This document shows positions 16,736-26,300 of a DNA stretch of 64,000 nucleotides, piece by piece. Source of the DNA: Pectinatus haikarae (GTDB lineage: Bacteria > Bacillota > Negativicutes > Selenomonadales > Selenomonadaceae). Made by a program: the position numbers and the translations under genes. Each line of letters starts with the position of its first letter. Positions within the stretch are counted from its first letter, which is position 1. Where the stretch lies: NCBI RefSeq assembly GCF_015732185.1, contig NZ_WIQM01000008.1, positions 527,164-591,163 on the forward strand, written 5' to 3'. The notes below the pieces were generated by a model. That model did not search any database and was not told the origin of the DNA. It saw only the letters and a program-made list of their open reading frames with translations.

Positions 16736-18700
16736 ATGTCATTCAAAAACTTTCTGCAAAAATATTTGCCCAAAAAAAATAATATACAGGCATCTCATGA
16801 AAATAAGCTGCCTTTGCCGCTAAATCATACAGATTCACAAAACCCTATCGCTAAGGATGTGGATGCGGTTTACAATATTCTGGTCGATGTTATCGGTTCG
16901 GAAAAACTGGTTTTAAAAGCGGGAAAGCTCGATGCTATTAATCTGCTCCGTTCGGCTGAATATCCGGAAAGAGTTCTTGCTCTTCAAAAAATAATCTATG
17001 AAGATCCTACTATTGATGAAATGCCTGCCGATAAGGATATTCCGGCTGTTTTGGCTGCAATGACTGAGAAAATTGCCGACATAGTGGCCAGACGCAATAT
17101 GGAAGAAAAAATTGAAAAACGCATAGCAGAGAAGATGGAAGAAAATCATCAGGATTATGTTGAAGATATTCGCATGCAGGTATTGCGGGATGAACAGCCT
17201 GAAGAAGATTCACCGCAGGCAAAATCAAAGCTGCAAGAGCTGGAAGATTTGGAAAAAATAAATCTTACGCAGTCTGTTATGGAACTTTTGCGACCGCAGA
17301 CGCTTGAAGAAATAGTTGGGCAGGAACGGGCTGTTCATGCTTTAAAAGCTAAACTCACGTCTCCATATCCGCAGCATCTTATTTTATACGGACCGCCCGG
17401 TGTTGGCAAAACCACAGCTGCCAGGCTTGTCCTTGATGCTGCCTGCAGGGAAAAGTATACTCCGTTTGGCGAAAATGCACCTTTTGTTGAAACAGACGGA
17501 ACAACGCTGCGCTGGGATCCGCGTGATATGACGAATCCGCTCCTCGGTTCTGTCCATGATCCCATTTATCAGGGGGCGCGTAAAGATCTTGCTGATGGCG
17601 GTATTCCTGAACCGAAGCCGGGACTGGTTACGGATGCACACGGAGGGATTTTGTTCATAGATGAAATCGGCGAGATGGATGAAATGCTGCAAAATAAATT
17701 ATTAAAGGTTTTGGAAGATAAAAGAGCTTATTTTGAGTCGGCCTATTATGATCCCAGTGATCCTGCTGTGCCAAAATATGTACGCCGTCTTTTTGAAAAG
17801 GGAGCTCCTGCTGATTTCGTTTTGATCGGAGCTACAACACGCGATGCTGCTTATATTAATCCGGCTCTTCGTTCGCGCTGTGCCGAAATATATTTTGAAC
17901 CGCTTACGCCCAGGCATATAGAAAAAATCGTGCAGAATGCAGCTGATAAGCTCAAAGTAAGCCTTGCTGACGGTGTGGCGAAAACTATCAGCGAATATAC
18001 TATTGAAGGACGCAAGGCGATCAATATACTTGCTGATGCATATAGTCTTTCTCTGCAAAATAAAGATTCTTCGATAGAAAATGCTGCTATTACTTTGCAG
18101 GATATTTATCATGTCGCGCAGGTAAGCCGCTTGTCTCCGTTTATAACAAAAAAAGCATCCGATGTTCCTCAGACAGGAAGGATTTTTGGGCTTGGAGTAG
18201 CAGGCTTTATCGGTTCGGTAATCGAAATCGAAGCAGTCGCTTTTCCGACCACCCGCAAAGGCCGTGGGACGGTGAGGTTCAACGATACGGCTGGCAGTAT
18301 GGCTAAGGATTCTGTTTTTAATGCAGCGGCCGTCGTACGTAAATTAACGGGGAAGGATATTCATGATTATGATATCCATATAAATATCATCGGTGGCGGT
18401 AATATAGACGGTCCGTCTGCCGGTGCGGCAATTTTAACGGTGCTGCTTTCTGTGATTGATCAACGAAAGATCAGGCAGGATACTGCCATTACAGGTGAAA
18501 TATCAATTCAAGGAAAAGTGAGACCTGTCGGCGGCGTTTTTGAAAAAGCTTATGGTGCACGGCAGGCCGGAATAACAAGACTTGTTATCCCAAAAGAAAA
18601 TGAAAAAGATATCCCGCCTGATTTACTGGGATTAAAAATTTTTACAGTAGAAGACGCTCAGGAGGCATTGGAGCTCCTTTTTACGAATGATTCTGTATAA
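16736..18700 (+). CDS. LonB/LonC-type ATP-dependent protease
   Basis: AAA+ serine/lysine protease of family S16. 654 residues. An N-terminal Lys/Glu-rich coiled region (about 60-170) precedes the AAA module with Walker A GPPGVGKTTAA, Walker B GGILFIDEIGEMDE and the sensor region FVLIGATTRD, then the protease domain with the catalytic serine in GPSAGAAILT and the lysine in the following EKAYGARQAG block. It lacks the large N-terminal domain of classical LonA. Start at 16736 follows AAAGGA by six bases. The position between rplI and dnaB is common in clostridia and Negativicutes, where the gene is often called lonC. Confidence 0.9.
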   Translation: MSFKNFLQKYLPKKNNIQASHENKLPLPLNHTDSQNPIAKDVDAVYNILVDVIGSEKLVLKAGKLDAINLLRSAEYPERVLALQKIIYEDPTIDEMPADKDIPAVLAAMTEKIADIVARRNMEEKIEKRIAEKMEENHQDYVEDIRMQVLRDEQPEEDSPQAKSKLQELEDLEKINLTQSVMELLRPQTLEEIVGQERAVHALKAKLTSPYPQHLILYGPPGVGKTTAARLVLDAACREKYTPFGENAPFVETDGTTLRWDPRDMTNPLLGSVHDPIYQGARKDLADGGIPEPKPGLVTDAHGGILFIDEIGEMDEMLQNKLLKVLEDKRAYFESAYYDPSDPAVPKYVRRLFEKGAPADFVLIGATTRDAAYINPALRSRCAEIYFEPLTPRHIEKIVQNAADKLKVSLADGVAKTISEYTIEGRKAINILADAYSLSLQNKDSSIENAAITLQDIYHVAQVSRLSPFITKKASDVPQTGRIFGLGVAGFIGSVIEIEAVAFPTTRKGRGTVRFNDTAGSMAKDSVFNAAAVVRKLTGKDIHDYDIHINIIGGGNIDGPSAGAAILTVLLSVIDQRKIRQDTAITGEISIQGKVRPVGGVFEKAYGARQAGITRLVIPKENEKDIPPDLLGLKIFTVEDAQEALELLFTNDSV

Positions 18701-18797
18701 AATTATTTTTATTATAAATAATGTAATATCAGTCTGCCTATTTCATCTATTGCGTGCGCACAGCATGTAATTATTTTTTAGAGAGGAGCTGCAAACT

Positions 18798-20141
18798 TTG
18801 ATTGACAGAGTTCCCCCGCAGAATATTGAAGCAGAACAGTCGGTACTCGGTGCAATGATAATATCCCGCGATGCAATTGCCGAAGCTGAACAAATTCTTA
18901 TTGCTGCGGATTTTTACAGGGAGGCGCACCGCATCACCTTTGCTGTAATGACAGATATTTTTAACCGTAATGATCCTGTCGATCTTATAACAGTAACGGA
19001 GCAGCTTCGAAAAACAAACCAGCTGGAAAAGGTTGGCGGCATTACTTTTTTAACGGCATTGGCCAATAGTATGCCCACTGCTGCCAATATAATCTATCAT
19101 GCCAAAATAGTAAAGGAAAAAGCACAACTGCGCTCTCTTATAAATACAGCTACAACTATAGCGGCTATGGGGTATGAGGACAATGAAGATGTTGATGCCG
19201 TATTGGATAAATCAGAAAAACTGATTCTGGATGTTGCTGCCAATCGAACTGTCGGTGATTTTATGCCGATAAAAACTATTCTTTTGGATACCTTCAGTAA
19301 AATTGAACAAATGCATGAAGCAAAGGGAGGTATAACCGGTCTTTCTACGGGGTTTAAGGATCTTGATAAACTGACATCAGGTTTTCAACCTTCTGATTTG
19401 ATTTTGATTGCTGCCAGACCAAGTATGGGGAAAACAGCGTTTACGCTTAATATTGCCACACATGCTGCTGTGAGGAAAAAGGAAGCTGTTGCTTTTTTTT
19501 CTCTGGAAATGTCAAAAGAACAACTGGTACAGCGTATGCTGTGCTCTGAAGGAGCTATTGATTCACAGCGTATGCGCACAGGCGGTCTTGTTGATGATGA
19601 CTGGCAGCGTCTTATCAGTGCAGCTGACAGGCTTTCCTCATCTCCCATCTTTATTGACGATACACCAGGCATAACTATAATGGAACTGCGTTCAAAAGCC
19701 CGCCGCTTAAAACTTGAGAAGGGGCTTTCTCTTATAATTATCGATTATCTTCAGTTAATGCAGGGCAGAATTGGCGGCAAAGGGGATAATCGCCAGCAGG
19801 AAATTTCGGAAATATCACGCTCTCTAAAAGCTTTGGCACGTGAGCTTAATGTTCCTGTAGTGGCATTGTCGCAGCTTAGCCGCAGTGTTGAAGCCCGTCA
19901 AATAAAAAAACCTATGCTCAGTGATTTACGTGAATCAGGTTCTCTTGAGCAGGATGCCGATATAGTAATGTTTATATATCGCGAAGATTACTATGATCCC
20001 GACACAGAGAATAAAAATATAACAGATATTATTATTGCAAAACATCGTAATGGACCTGTTGATACTGTACAGCTTTACTTCCAAAAAGAATTTACCCGTT
20101 TTGGCAATCTGTCGCGTGAACAACTGTCGCCGCCGCAATAA
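18798..20141 (+). CDS. dnaB: Replicative DNA helicase (DnaB family)
   Basis: Hexameric 5'-3' helicase at the replication fork (dnaC in Bacillus nomenclature). 447 residues: an N-terminal primase-binding domain beginning PPQNIEAEQSVLGAM, a linker helix, and a RecA-like domain with Walker A ARPSMGKTAF, Walker B LIIIDYLQLM and the C-terminal LRESGSLEQDAD. The start is TTG, chosen because AGGAG lies nine bases upstream and the N-terminus matches the family. Follows the lon gene after 97 bp. Confidence 0.96.
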   Translation: MIDRVPPQNIEAEQSVLGAMIISRDAIAEAEQILIAADFYREAHRITFAVMTDIFNRNDPVDLITVTEQLRKTNQLEKVGGITFLTALANSMPTAANIIYHAKIVKEKAQLRSLINTATTIAAMGYEDNEDVDAVLDKSEKLILDVAANRTVGDFMPIKTILLDTFSKIEQMHEAKGGITGLSTGFKDLDKLTSGFQPSDLILIAARPSMGKTAFTLNIATHAAVRKKEAVAFFSLEMSKEQLVQRMLCSEGAIDSQRMRTGGLVDDDWQRLISAADRLSSSPIFIDDTPGITIMELRSKARRLKLEKGLSLIIIDYLQLMQGRIGGKGDNRQQEISEISRSLKALARELNVPVVALSQLSRSVEARQIKKPMLSDLRESGSLEQDADIVMFIYREDYYDPDTENKNITDIIIAKHRNGPVDTVQLYFQKEFTRFGNLSREQLSPPQ

Positions 20142-20259
20142 AATACGGCGGATAACCCTTTTCATTGAACTTTCACTGAAAAAATTGGGTTTTATCCGCC
20201 GCCATAATAATTATATATATCACATAAAAAATTTTCATCTGAAATAAAAACTATATTTG

Positions 20260-20288
20260 TTGACAAAGTAGCCTTATGTATTTAGAAT
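20260..20288 (+). promoter_or_regulatory. Promoter of candidate small RNA
   Basis: TTGACA at 20260-20265, 17-bp spacer, TAGAAT at 20283-20288. No reading frame with a ribosome site follows before the terminator. Confidence 0.75.
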
Positions 20289-20294
20289 AGATAC

Positions 20295-20361
20295 TTGCAA
20301 GAACTTATTATCTTACTTATCCCCTTAGCTTTTATGGCTAAGGGTTTTTTTATTTCGTCAG
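20295..20361 (+). ncRNA. Candidate 67-nt small RNA
   Basis: A near-consensus promoter is followed after about 37 nt by a perfect intrinsic terminator (CCCTTAGC/GCTAAGGG at 20332-20354 plus seven T). The predicted RNA has an unstructured 5' part and a 3' terminator hairpin, the typical layout of a trans-acting sRNA. It lies 120 bp after dnaB and its 3' end touches the stop codon of the convergent deoR gene. It could instead be just a second dnaB terminator, but the promoter argues otherwise. Confidence 0.5.
20332..20361 (+). terminator. Terminator of candidate sRNA
   Basis: 8-bp perfect stem CCCTTAGC/GCTAAGGG, loop TTTTATG, seven T. Confidence 0.9.
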
Positions 20362-21104
20362 GCTATTGTGACATCAATGTGATTTTTTTCCAACAATTTT
20401 TTTATATCATCACTGGTCTTATTGTCAGTTATAATTTTACTTATTTCAGAAAATCTGAATTGCAAAACCACGCCCTGTTTTTGGAATTTACTGGAATCCG
20501 TCAGAATTATAACATGCCGTGCTGATTCAGACATATTGTGTACAGCTTCCATACGCATCATTTCCCCGCTGGTAAAACCAACCTTGGGGATAAAACCATC
20601 TATACCGATAAAAAGCTTATCCACAAAAAATTCACTGGCAAATTTTTTCAGCAAAGGACCGACCATCGCCTGTGTCTCTTTTTGATATTCGCCGCCGAGC
20701 AATATGATCCGCACATTTCCTTTATCTTTTATATAAGATGCTATAAATGCAGAATTTGTTATAATAGTGACGTCTTTTTTTGTTTTTGCTACTTGTTCTG
20801 CTAAAAGCGTACAGCTTGATCCCGACTCAACCATTATTGTTTCGCCATCTGCAACCATTTCGGCAGCAGCAATAGCTATCTTCATCTTACTTTCATACCG
20901 TACGGCCAATTTATTGTTGACATCATCAACATTGCGGCATAAAGCGTAACCGTGTTCTCTGGCTAAAAGACCTCTTTCTGCCAGAATATCCAAGTCCTTG
21001 CGAATAGTGACCTGGGATACATCAAGCATTTCTGCCAGGCGGTTAACTTCAATTTTTTTATATTCATTTACGACATCAAGAATTTGAGCGTGTCTATCAT
21101 TCAT
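20358..21104 (-). CDS. DeoR-family transcriptional regulator
   Basis: Sugar-phosphate-responsive repressor, 248 residues. The N-terminal DeoR winged helix carries VNRLAEMLDVSQVTIRKDLDIL at about 19-40. The C-terminal sensor domain resembles ribose-5-phosphate isomerase, with MVESGSSCTLLAE and IGIDGFIPKVGFTS blocks. Start at 21104 follows a GGGGG ribosome site; an in-frame ATG 54 bp upstream lies inside the promoter. Own promoter at 21124-21152. The neighbouring EIIB-like gene suggests phosphosugar control, but the target is unknown. Confidence 0.88.
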   Translation of the reverse strand: MNDRHAQILDVVNEYKKIEVNRLAEMLDVSQVTIRKDLDILAERGLLAREHGYALCRNVDDVNNKLAVRYESKMKIAIAAAEMVADGETIMVESGSSCTLLAEQVAKTKKDVTIITNSAFIASYIKDKGNVRIILLGGEYQKETQAMVGPLLKKFASEFFVDKLFIGIDGFIPKVGFTSGEMMRMEAVHNMSESARHVIILTDSSKFQKQGVVLQFRFSEISKIITDNKTSDDIKKLLEKNHIDVTIA

Positions 21105-21123
21105 ATAACTACCCCCTTTTACA

Positions 21124-21152
21124 AGTATAACACACGCTGCTTTCGTATGCAA
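21124..21152 (-). promoter_or_regulatory. Promoter of deoR-family gene
   Basis: Minus strand TTGCAT (21152-21147), 17-bp spacer, TATACT (21129-21124). Confidence 0.75.
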
Positions 21153-21213
21153 AAACATTATTTGTATATAAGTTTAAATTTACTATTCAAAGTCTTTATT
21201 ATTCATATGAAAT

Positions 21214-21247
21214 AAAAAGCCCGCTTATTTAAAAGCGAGCTTTTTAC
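21214..21247 (-). terminator. Terminator of EIIB-like gene
   Basis: AAAAAGC-CGCTT/AAGCG-GCTTTTT stem with one mismatch on each side; A/T tails on both sides allow bidirectional use. Separates the EIIB-like gene from deoR. Confidence 0.75.
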
Positions 21248-21314
21248 TTTGGGGGGATAATATATATTTATATTAGAAAAAAGAGTGGGCAAATAAAAGG
21301 GAAAGTAAAAAATA

Positions 21315-21653
21315 TTAAAATACTGCAGTCGGTTCGGCATATAAAGAAGCTTTTTCCATAGCAGCAGCAATCACTGAGTGGGGATCAGATGCTATGGCAG
21401 TGGTGAGTGTTCGGAAAACAGGGATATCCGCAAAACGTTCGGCATCGGCTATAGGCATATCTCCGGTCAGGATTGCTACTGTACTGGCCGATACATCTTC
21501 CTTCGAAAGACGGCCGTATGTCAGCGGATATTCCTGTATTTCCACTTTTATCTCGATGTTTTTTGTTTCAGCAGCCTTTTCCAGAGAATTAACGGCTCTA
21601 TACAGCTCCAGTTCGTTTTGAGAATTTGCCATAACTGCAACAATGCTATACAT
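21315..21653 (-). CDS. EIIB-like PTS domain protein without the phosphorylatable cysteine
   Basis: 112 residues with the fold signature of fructose-type PTS EIIB: SIVAV strand, LEKAAETKNIEIKVEIQ, DVSASTVAILTGD and ADIPVF. The family's active-site Cys, normally in a CPTGIAHT loop after the first strand, is replaced by MANSQNELEL, and the protein has no cysteine at all. It therefore cannot carry phosphate in the normal way, and a sensor or regulatory role is more likely. Start at 21653 follows AGGAGG. Monocistronic, with its own promoter and terminator, next to a DeoR regulator. Confidence 0.7.
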   Translation of the reverse strand: MYSIVAVMANSQNELELYRAVNSLEKAAETKNIEIKVEIQEYPLTYGRLSKEDVSASTVAILTGDMPIADAERFADIPVFRTLTTAIASDPHSVIAAAMEKASLYAEPTAVF

Positions 21654-21991
21654 TATCGAATACCTCCTCGTTACTTTCATACGTAATAATTCATATCTTC
21701 AGTTGATTACAATACAAATATATAATAAAACATTATATTTGTCAATAAGAATTTAAATTTTTACATTGAAAAATATTATATCTAAATATCTTTTACTAAA
21801 TGTCTTTCTAAGTTGATATGAAGAGATAAGGCTGATTCTTATCAATATGGAGTTTAAAAAATACAGTTTTTATCTTAGTTTAAAATATTTCACAGTATAT
21901 TTTTTCCAATGAGAATAAATATGGTACAATTAACAAAGGAAAAAGCTGTTATATAAAGTGCTGAAATGCAAAAAAATCTTGGGGGGCAATA
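21654..21991. other. Divergent intergenic region upstream of EIIB-like gene
   Basis: About 340 bp, strongly AT-rich. Contains the EIIB-like promoter (21717-21745), and near 21921-21926 a TACAAT that may serve the DUF554 gene. Nothing else recognisable apart from the eight-codon upstream ORF at 21966-21992. Confidence 0.5.
21717..21745 (-). promoter_or_regulatory. Promoter of EIIB-like gene
   Basis: Minus strand TTGACA (21745-21740), 17-bp spacer, TATATT (21722-21717). Confidence 0.75.
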
Positions 21992-22714
21992 ATTATTCTT
22001 ACTGGAACAATAGTAAACACAGCCGCGATAATCGGCGGCGGTCTTATAGGACTGACTATAAGGAAAGGGCTTACTGGGAACATGCAGGAAACCTTGATGA
22101 AGGCACTTGGCATAGCCACTTTGTTTATTGGCCTCAGCGGAGCCATGTGCAAGTTATTGATCATTGATGACGGCCGGCTCCAAACTGCAGGACTCATGCT
22201 TTTGGTTTTTTCTCTTATAATCGGGACTATTGGCGGTGAATTGATAAATATTGAGCATGCTTTGGTATCTGCCGGCGAAAAAGTAAGAGTGCTTTTGAAT
22301 GTGAAGCAAAGTAAAAATTTTACGGAAACCTTTGTAACTGTTACAATTGTCGTGTGTGTTGGTGCGATGGCGATAATAGGTTCATTTGAAGACGGGATAC
22401 ATAATGATTCGACGATTCTTTTTACCAAGTCTATTTTGGATGGTGTGATAGTCATGATTTTTGCTTCGACAATGGGGATCGGTGCCATATTTTCCGCTGC
22501 ACCGCTCTTTATTTATCAGGCGGGACTTTCTCTTGCTGCGGCAGCAATAGCACCTTATTTGGATGACAACATGGTGGATGGATTATCAGCTGTCGGCTCG
22601 GTACTTATATTTGTTGTGGGAATTAATCTTATATTTGGTAAAAATATGCATATACGTGTGGGCAATATGCTTCCGGCAGTTGTGGTACCGATAATTTATT
22701 ATGCGCTGTTTTGA
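21992..22714 (+). CDS. DUF554 family membrane protein with non-canonical start
   Basis: Polytopic membrane protein of the DUF554 (YdfK-like) family, about 240 residues and seven hydrophobic segments; function unknown. The family N-terminus (LTGTIVNTAAIIGGGLIG) is encoded, but no ATG, GTG or TTG is available before it; the first in-frame ATG, at 22082, would delete the first helix. An ATT at 21992 lies five bases after GGGGGG. An ATG at 21966 is one frame off and reads eight codons to a TAA overlapping that ATT. It may start at ATT, or arise by -1 shift on the seven-A run, or reflect a sequence error. Confidence 0.75.
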   Translation: MILTGTIVNTAAIIGGGLIGLTIRKGLTGNMQETLMKALGIATLFIGLSGAMCKLLIIDDGRLQTAGLMLLVFSLIIGTIGGELINIEHALVSAGEKVRVLLNVKQSKNFTETFVTVTIVVCVGAMAIIGSFEDGIHNDSTILFTKSILDGVIVMIFASTMGIGAIFSAAPLFIYQAGLSLAAAAIAPYLDDNMVDGLSAVGSVLIFVVGINLIFGKNMHIRVGNMLPAVVVPIIYYALF

Positions 22715-22784
22715 TTGTTTTGTTATGATGCGGCGCTGTTAATGCACATCTTTCCCGGAATTTATATAGTATAGAGGAGAAAAA

Positions 22785-23201
22785 ATGAACAGACAAGAAA
22801 AAGCAGCCAGTCTTCATCATAAAGGCTATAATTGTGCTCAGGCCGTTGCCTGCAGTTTTTGTGATAGGATACAGATAGATGAAAAAACCATGTTTATGCT
22901 CATGGAAGGTTATGGATTTGGTATGGGTGATACATATGGTACCTGTGGGGCCATTTCCGGGGCAGTGGCGGTATTCAGCCTTTTGAGCAGTAAGGGAAAT
23001 TTGGACGGGCCATATTCCAAAGCAGATACCTACAAGGCTGTAAAGGCACTGACAGCAGATTTTCGCGTTAAAAATGGAGCAACTATCTGTCGCGATTTAA
23101 AAGGTATGGATACAAAAATTATGCTGCGGTCATGTGATGGCTGTATAGAAGATACCGTGACAATTCTGGAAAAAATGTTAGATAATAAGTCTGTTGGATG
23201 A
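22785..23201 (+). CDS. C_GCAxxG_C_C family protein
   Basis: 138-residue protein of the C_GCAxxG_C_C family, found mostly in anaerobes and thought to be redox- or metal-related. Cysteines appear as YNCAQAVACSFC near 18-27, TCGAISG near 64-70, ATICRDL near 100 and SCDGC near 116-120, the family pattern. AGAGGAG lies seven bases upstream. Exact biochemical role unknown; it is not obviously linked to its neighbours. Confidence 0.85.
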   Translation: MNRQEKAASLHHKGYNCAQAVACSFCDRIQIDEKTMFMLMEGYGFGMGDTYGTCGAISGAVAVFSLLSSKGNLDGPYSKADTYKAVKALTADFRVKNGATICRDLKGMDTKIMLRSCDGCIEDTVTILEKMLDNKSVG

Positions 23202-23270
23202 TACTTATTTTTGTTGATATTGTTTTTTGAAAAAATCGCGGACCACTATTGCTGAAATATCAATGTTTTA

Positions 23271-23326
23271 TATAAATCAAAAAGAGTGCAGCTGCTTTTT
23301 CGCAGCTGCACTCTTTTTGATTTATA
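23271..23326. terminator. 25-bp perfect bidirectional terminator
   Basis: TATAAATCAAAAAGAGTGCAGCTGC (first arm, 23271-23295) pairs perfectly with 23302-23326 around a 6-nt loop. A- and T-runs on both flanks serve both the C_GCAxxG gene and purL. The last base abuts the purL stop codon. Confidence 0.93.
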
Positions 23327-26300
23327 TTATTTATAATATGCGACGCCTGATTCAAATATAAGCTGATTTTTTTCTCCGGGTACGTTTATAGCCAAGTCAT
23401 CCGTGGTTCTTTCAGAATGCCCCATTTTCCCCAAAATGCGGCCGTCAGGACTGGTAATACCTTCAACGGCATCAATAGATCCATTGGGGTTATACACTAT
23501 TTCTGTCGATGTGTTTCCTTCATAATCTATATATTGGGTAGCTATCTGGCCTTTTTTGCGAAGTTGTCCTATCACCTGCTTAGAGGCGAAAAATTTGCCT
23601 TCGCCATGAGAAACCGCCATTGTATGTATAGCACCCAAGGTTGTTTTAACGAACCATGGAGATAAATCGGAAACGACTTTTGTCTGTACCATTCTGGATA
23701 CATGGCGGCCTATCTGGTTATAGGTAAGTGTTGGTGTATCAATATCAAGTTCGCGGATTTCCCCGTATGGCAGAAGGCCAAGCTTTATAAGTGCCTGAAA
23801 ACCGTTGCAGATGCCGAGCATCAGCCCGTCCCTCTGATAAAGCAATTTGTTTATCGCGTCGGCAATGCGCGGATTTCTAAATGCGGCAGCTATAAATTTG
23901 CCGCTGCCGTCAGGTTCGTCTCCACCGGAAAAGCCACCGGGCAGAAATACTATCTGCGATGTTTGTATAGCTTTTTCTATTGCCAAAACTGATTCTTCAA
24001 CAGCCGAGGGAGTCAGGTTGCGAACTACAAAAGTCTGAACCTCAGCACCAGCACGCCTAAATGCTGCCTCCGATTCATATTCACAGTTGGTCCCCGGAAA
24101 AACAGGGATAAAAACTTTTGGTCTGGCAACAGGTACAGAACGGTGTATTATATTTTTTGCCTTATAGATAAGGCTGACTGTTTTGGAGAAATTCCGATTG
24201 CTGGATAAGGAGACATTGGCACTTGTGCTGGCAAATATTTTTTCTGCTTCAAAACCGATTGATGTATCAAATTTTGCAAGCTTACTTTCATCACGTTTCA
24301 GGAGAGTTTTTATTTGTGTAGGGAAGATGCTTTCCAATGGCGCATCATAAGACTTAGCTATATTGTCAAGTGAAATAACTACATCGCCATATATTATACG
24401 CGGCATGCTGTTGGTTTCTCCCAACAGACAGAAATTAGCGCCGCGAAGATCGGAAAGATCGATATTCTGAGATACTTCAATGATCAAAGAACCATAAGAG
24501 CTGCCAAATATTTTAGGAACATCATAAGCTATATCACTGCTGAATTTGAAACCAATATTTTCACCCAGGCACATTTTGCTGACGGTTGCGGCTATACCGC
24601 CTTTTCCGACACTCATAGCTGAAAATATCTTACGTTTTTCCGATAGAGAGCGGACCACTGCAAAATTCTTTTTCAAACCTTCAAACATGGGAAGATCATT
24701 TTTATCTCGTTCTGCTGAGAGCATATATACTTTATTGCCGGCTAATTTAAATTCAGATGATACTATGTTTTTAGTGAGTACAGGGCTAACCGCAAAAGCA
24801 ATCAATGACGGAGGTACAGTCAGATCCATGAATGTGCCGGACATAGAATCCTTACCGCCTATTGCCGCAGTACCGAATTCATGCTGTGCCCGCAATGCTC
24901 CTAAAAGTGCGGCAAATGGTTTGCCCCATTTGACAGGATCTTTGCCAAGGCTTTCAAAATACTCCTGTAACGTAAGCCGGGCACGTGTATAATCGCCGCC
25001 CATAGCTGTGATTTTTGCCAACGCGGCTACTACAGCATAAATAGCTCCGTGGTAAGGACTCCATTCCATTAAATGCGGATCAAAACCAAAGGCCATCAAT
25101 GTACCGGTATCTGTATTTCCTCCTATTACGGGCAACTTGGCTGCCATCCCCTCAGCAGGAGTTCTTTGTGTGTATCCACCGTAAGGCATCAGAATACTGC
25201 CGGAACCTACAGTAGAATCAAATTGTTCTACAAGGCCTCTTTGATTGCAGACATTGAGATCCTGCAGATTGTCCAGCCATAATTTTTCAACAGCGTCTTT
25301 GCCGCAATTAAGTTTTGGCAGCCGTGAAAAGTATGTGTTATTTTTGTCCGGAGCAGCTACTTTTACCGTCACATGCTGCTGAATACCGTTTGTCTGCAGA
25401 AAAGCGCGGCTTATGTCGACGATAGTTTTGTCTTTCCAGATCATACGCAGTCTGTTGTCATCGGTCACTACAGCAACAATAGCAGCTTCAAGATTTTCTT
25501 CATCAGCATAATGAATAAATTTTTGAGCGTCATTTTCATCAACCACTACAGCCATTCTTTCTTGAGATTCGGAAATGGCCAATTCTGTTCCGTCAAGCCC
25601 CGCATATTTTTTCTTTACCTTGTCCAGATCAATGTACAGTCCGTCTGCCAGTTCACCTATGGCTACTGCCACTCCACCGGCGCCAAAATCATTACAGCGT
25701 TTTATCAGGCGTGTGACCTCTTCCTTGCGAAATAACCTTTGCAGCTTGCGCTCAGTCGGAGCATTGCCTTTTTGTACTTCTGCGCCGCAGGTTTCGAGCG
25801 ACTCTACGGTATGCTCCTTGGAAGATCCTGTGGCGCCGCCGATGCCGTCACGTCCGGTGCGTCCGCCAACTAAAATTATCAGATTCCCCGTCTGCGGCTG
25901 TTGTCTTACCACATTTTTCTGCGGTGCTGCTCCTATAACAGCACCAACTTCCAGACGTTTTGCCATGAATCCTTCATGGTATATTTCACGCACCTGTCCG
26001 GTGGCAAGTCCAATCTGATTGCCATATGAGCTGTATCCGGATGCTGCGTCACGTGTGATTTTTCGCTGGGGCAGCTTGCCTTTTATTGTATTTTCAAGAT
26101 TGCGGCGGGGATCAGCTGCACCGGTGACACGCATAGCCTGATAAACGTAAGATCTCCCTGAAAGAGGATCTCTTATTGCGCCGCCAAGACAGGTCGCAGC
26201 CCCGCCAAACGGTTCTATCTCCGTGGGATGATTATGTGTTTCATTCTTGAACATAACAAGCCAGTTTTCTTTTTTTCCGTTGATCATGGCAGGTACAACG

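Noticed and set aside
21949..22488. Minus-strand ORF of 179 codons opposite DUF554
   Set aside because: It is the reverse of a hydrophobic coding region, with no start signal; the plus strand matches DUF554.
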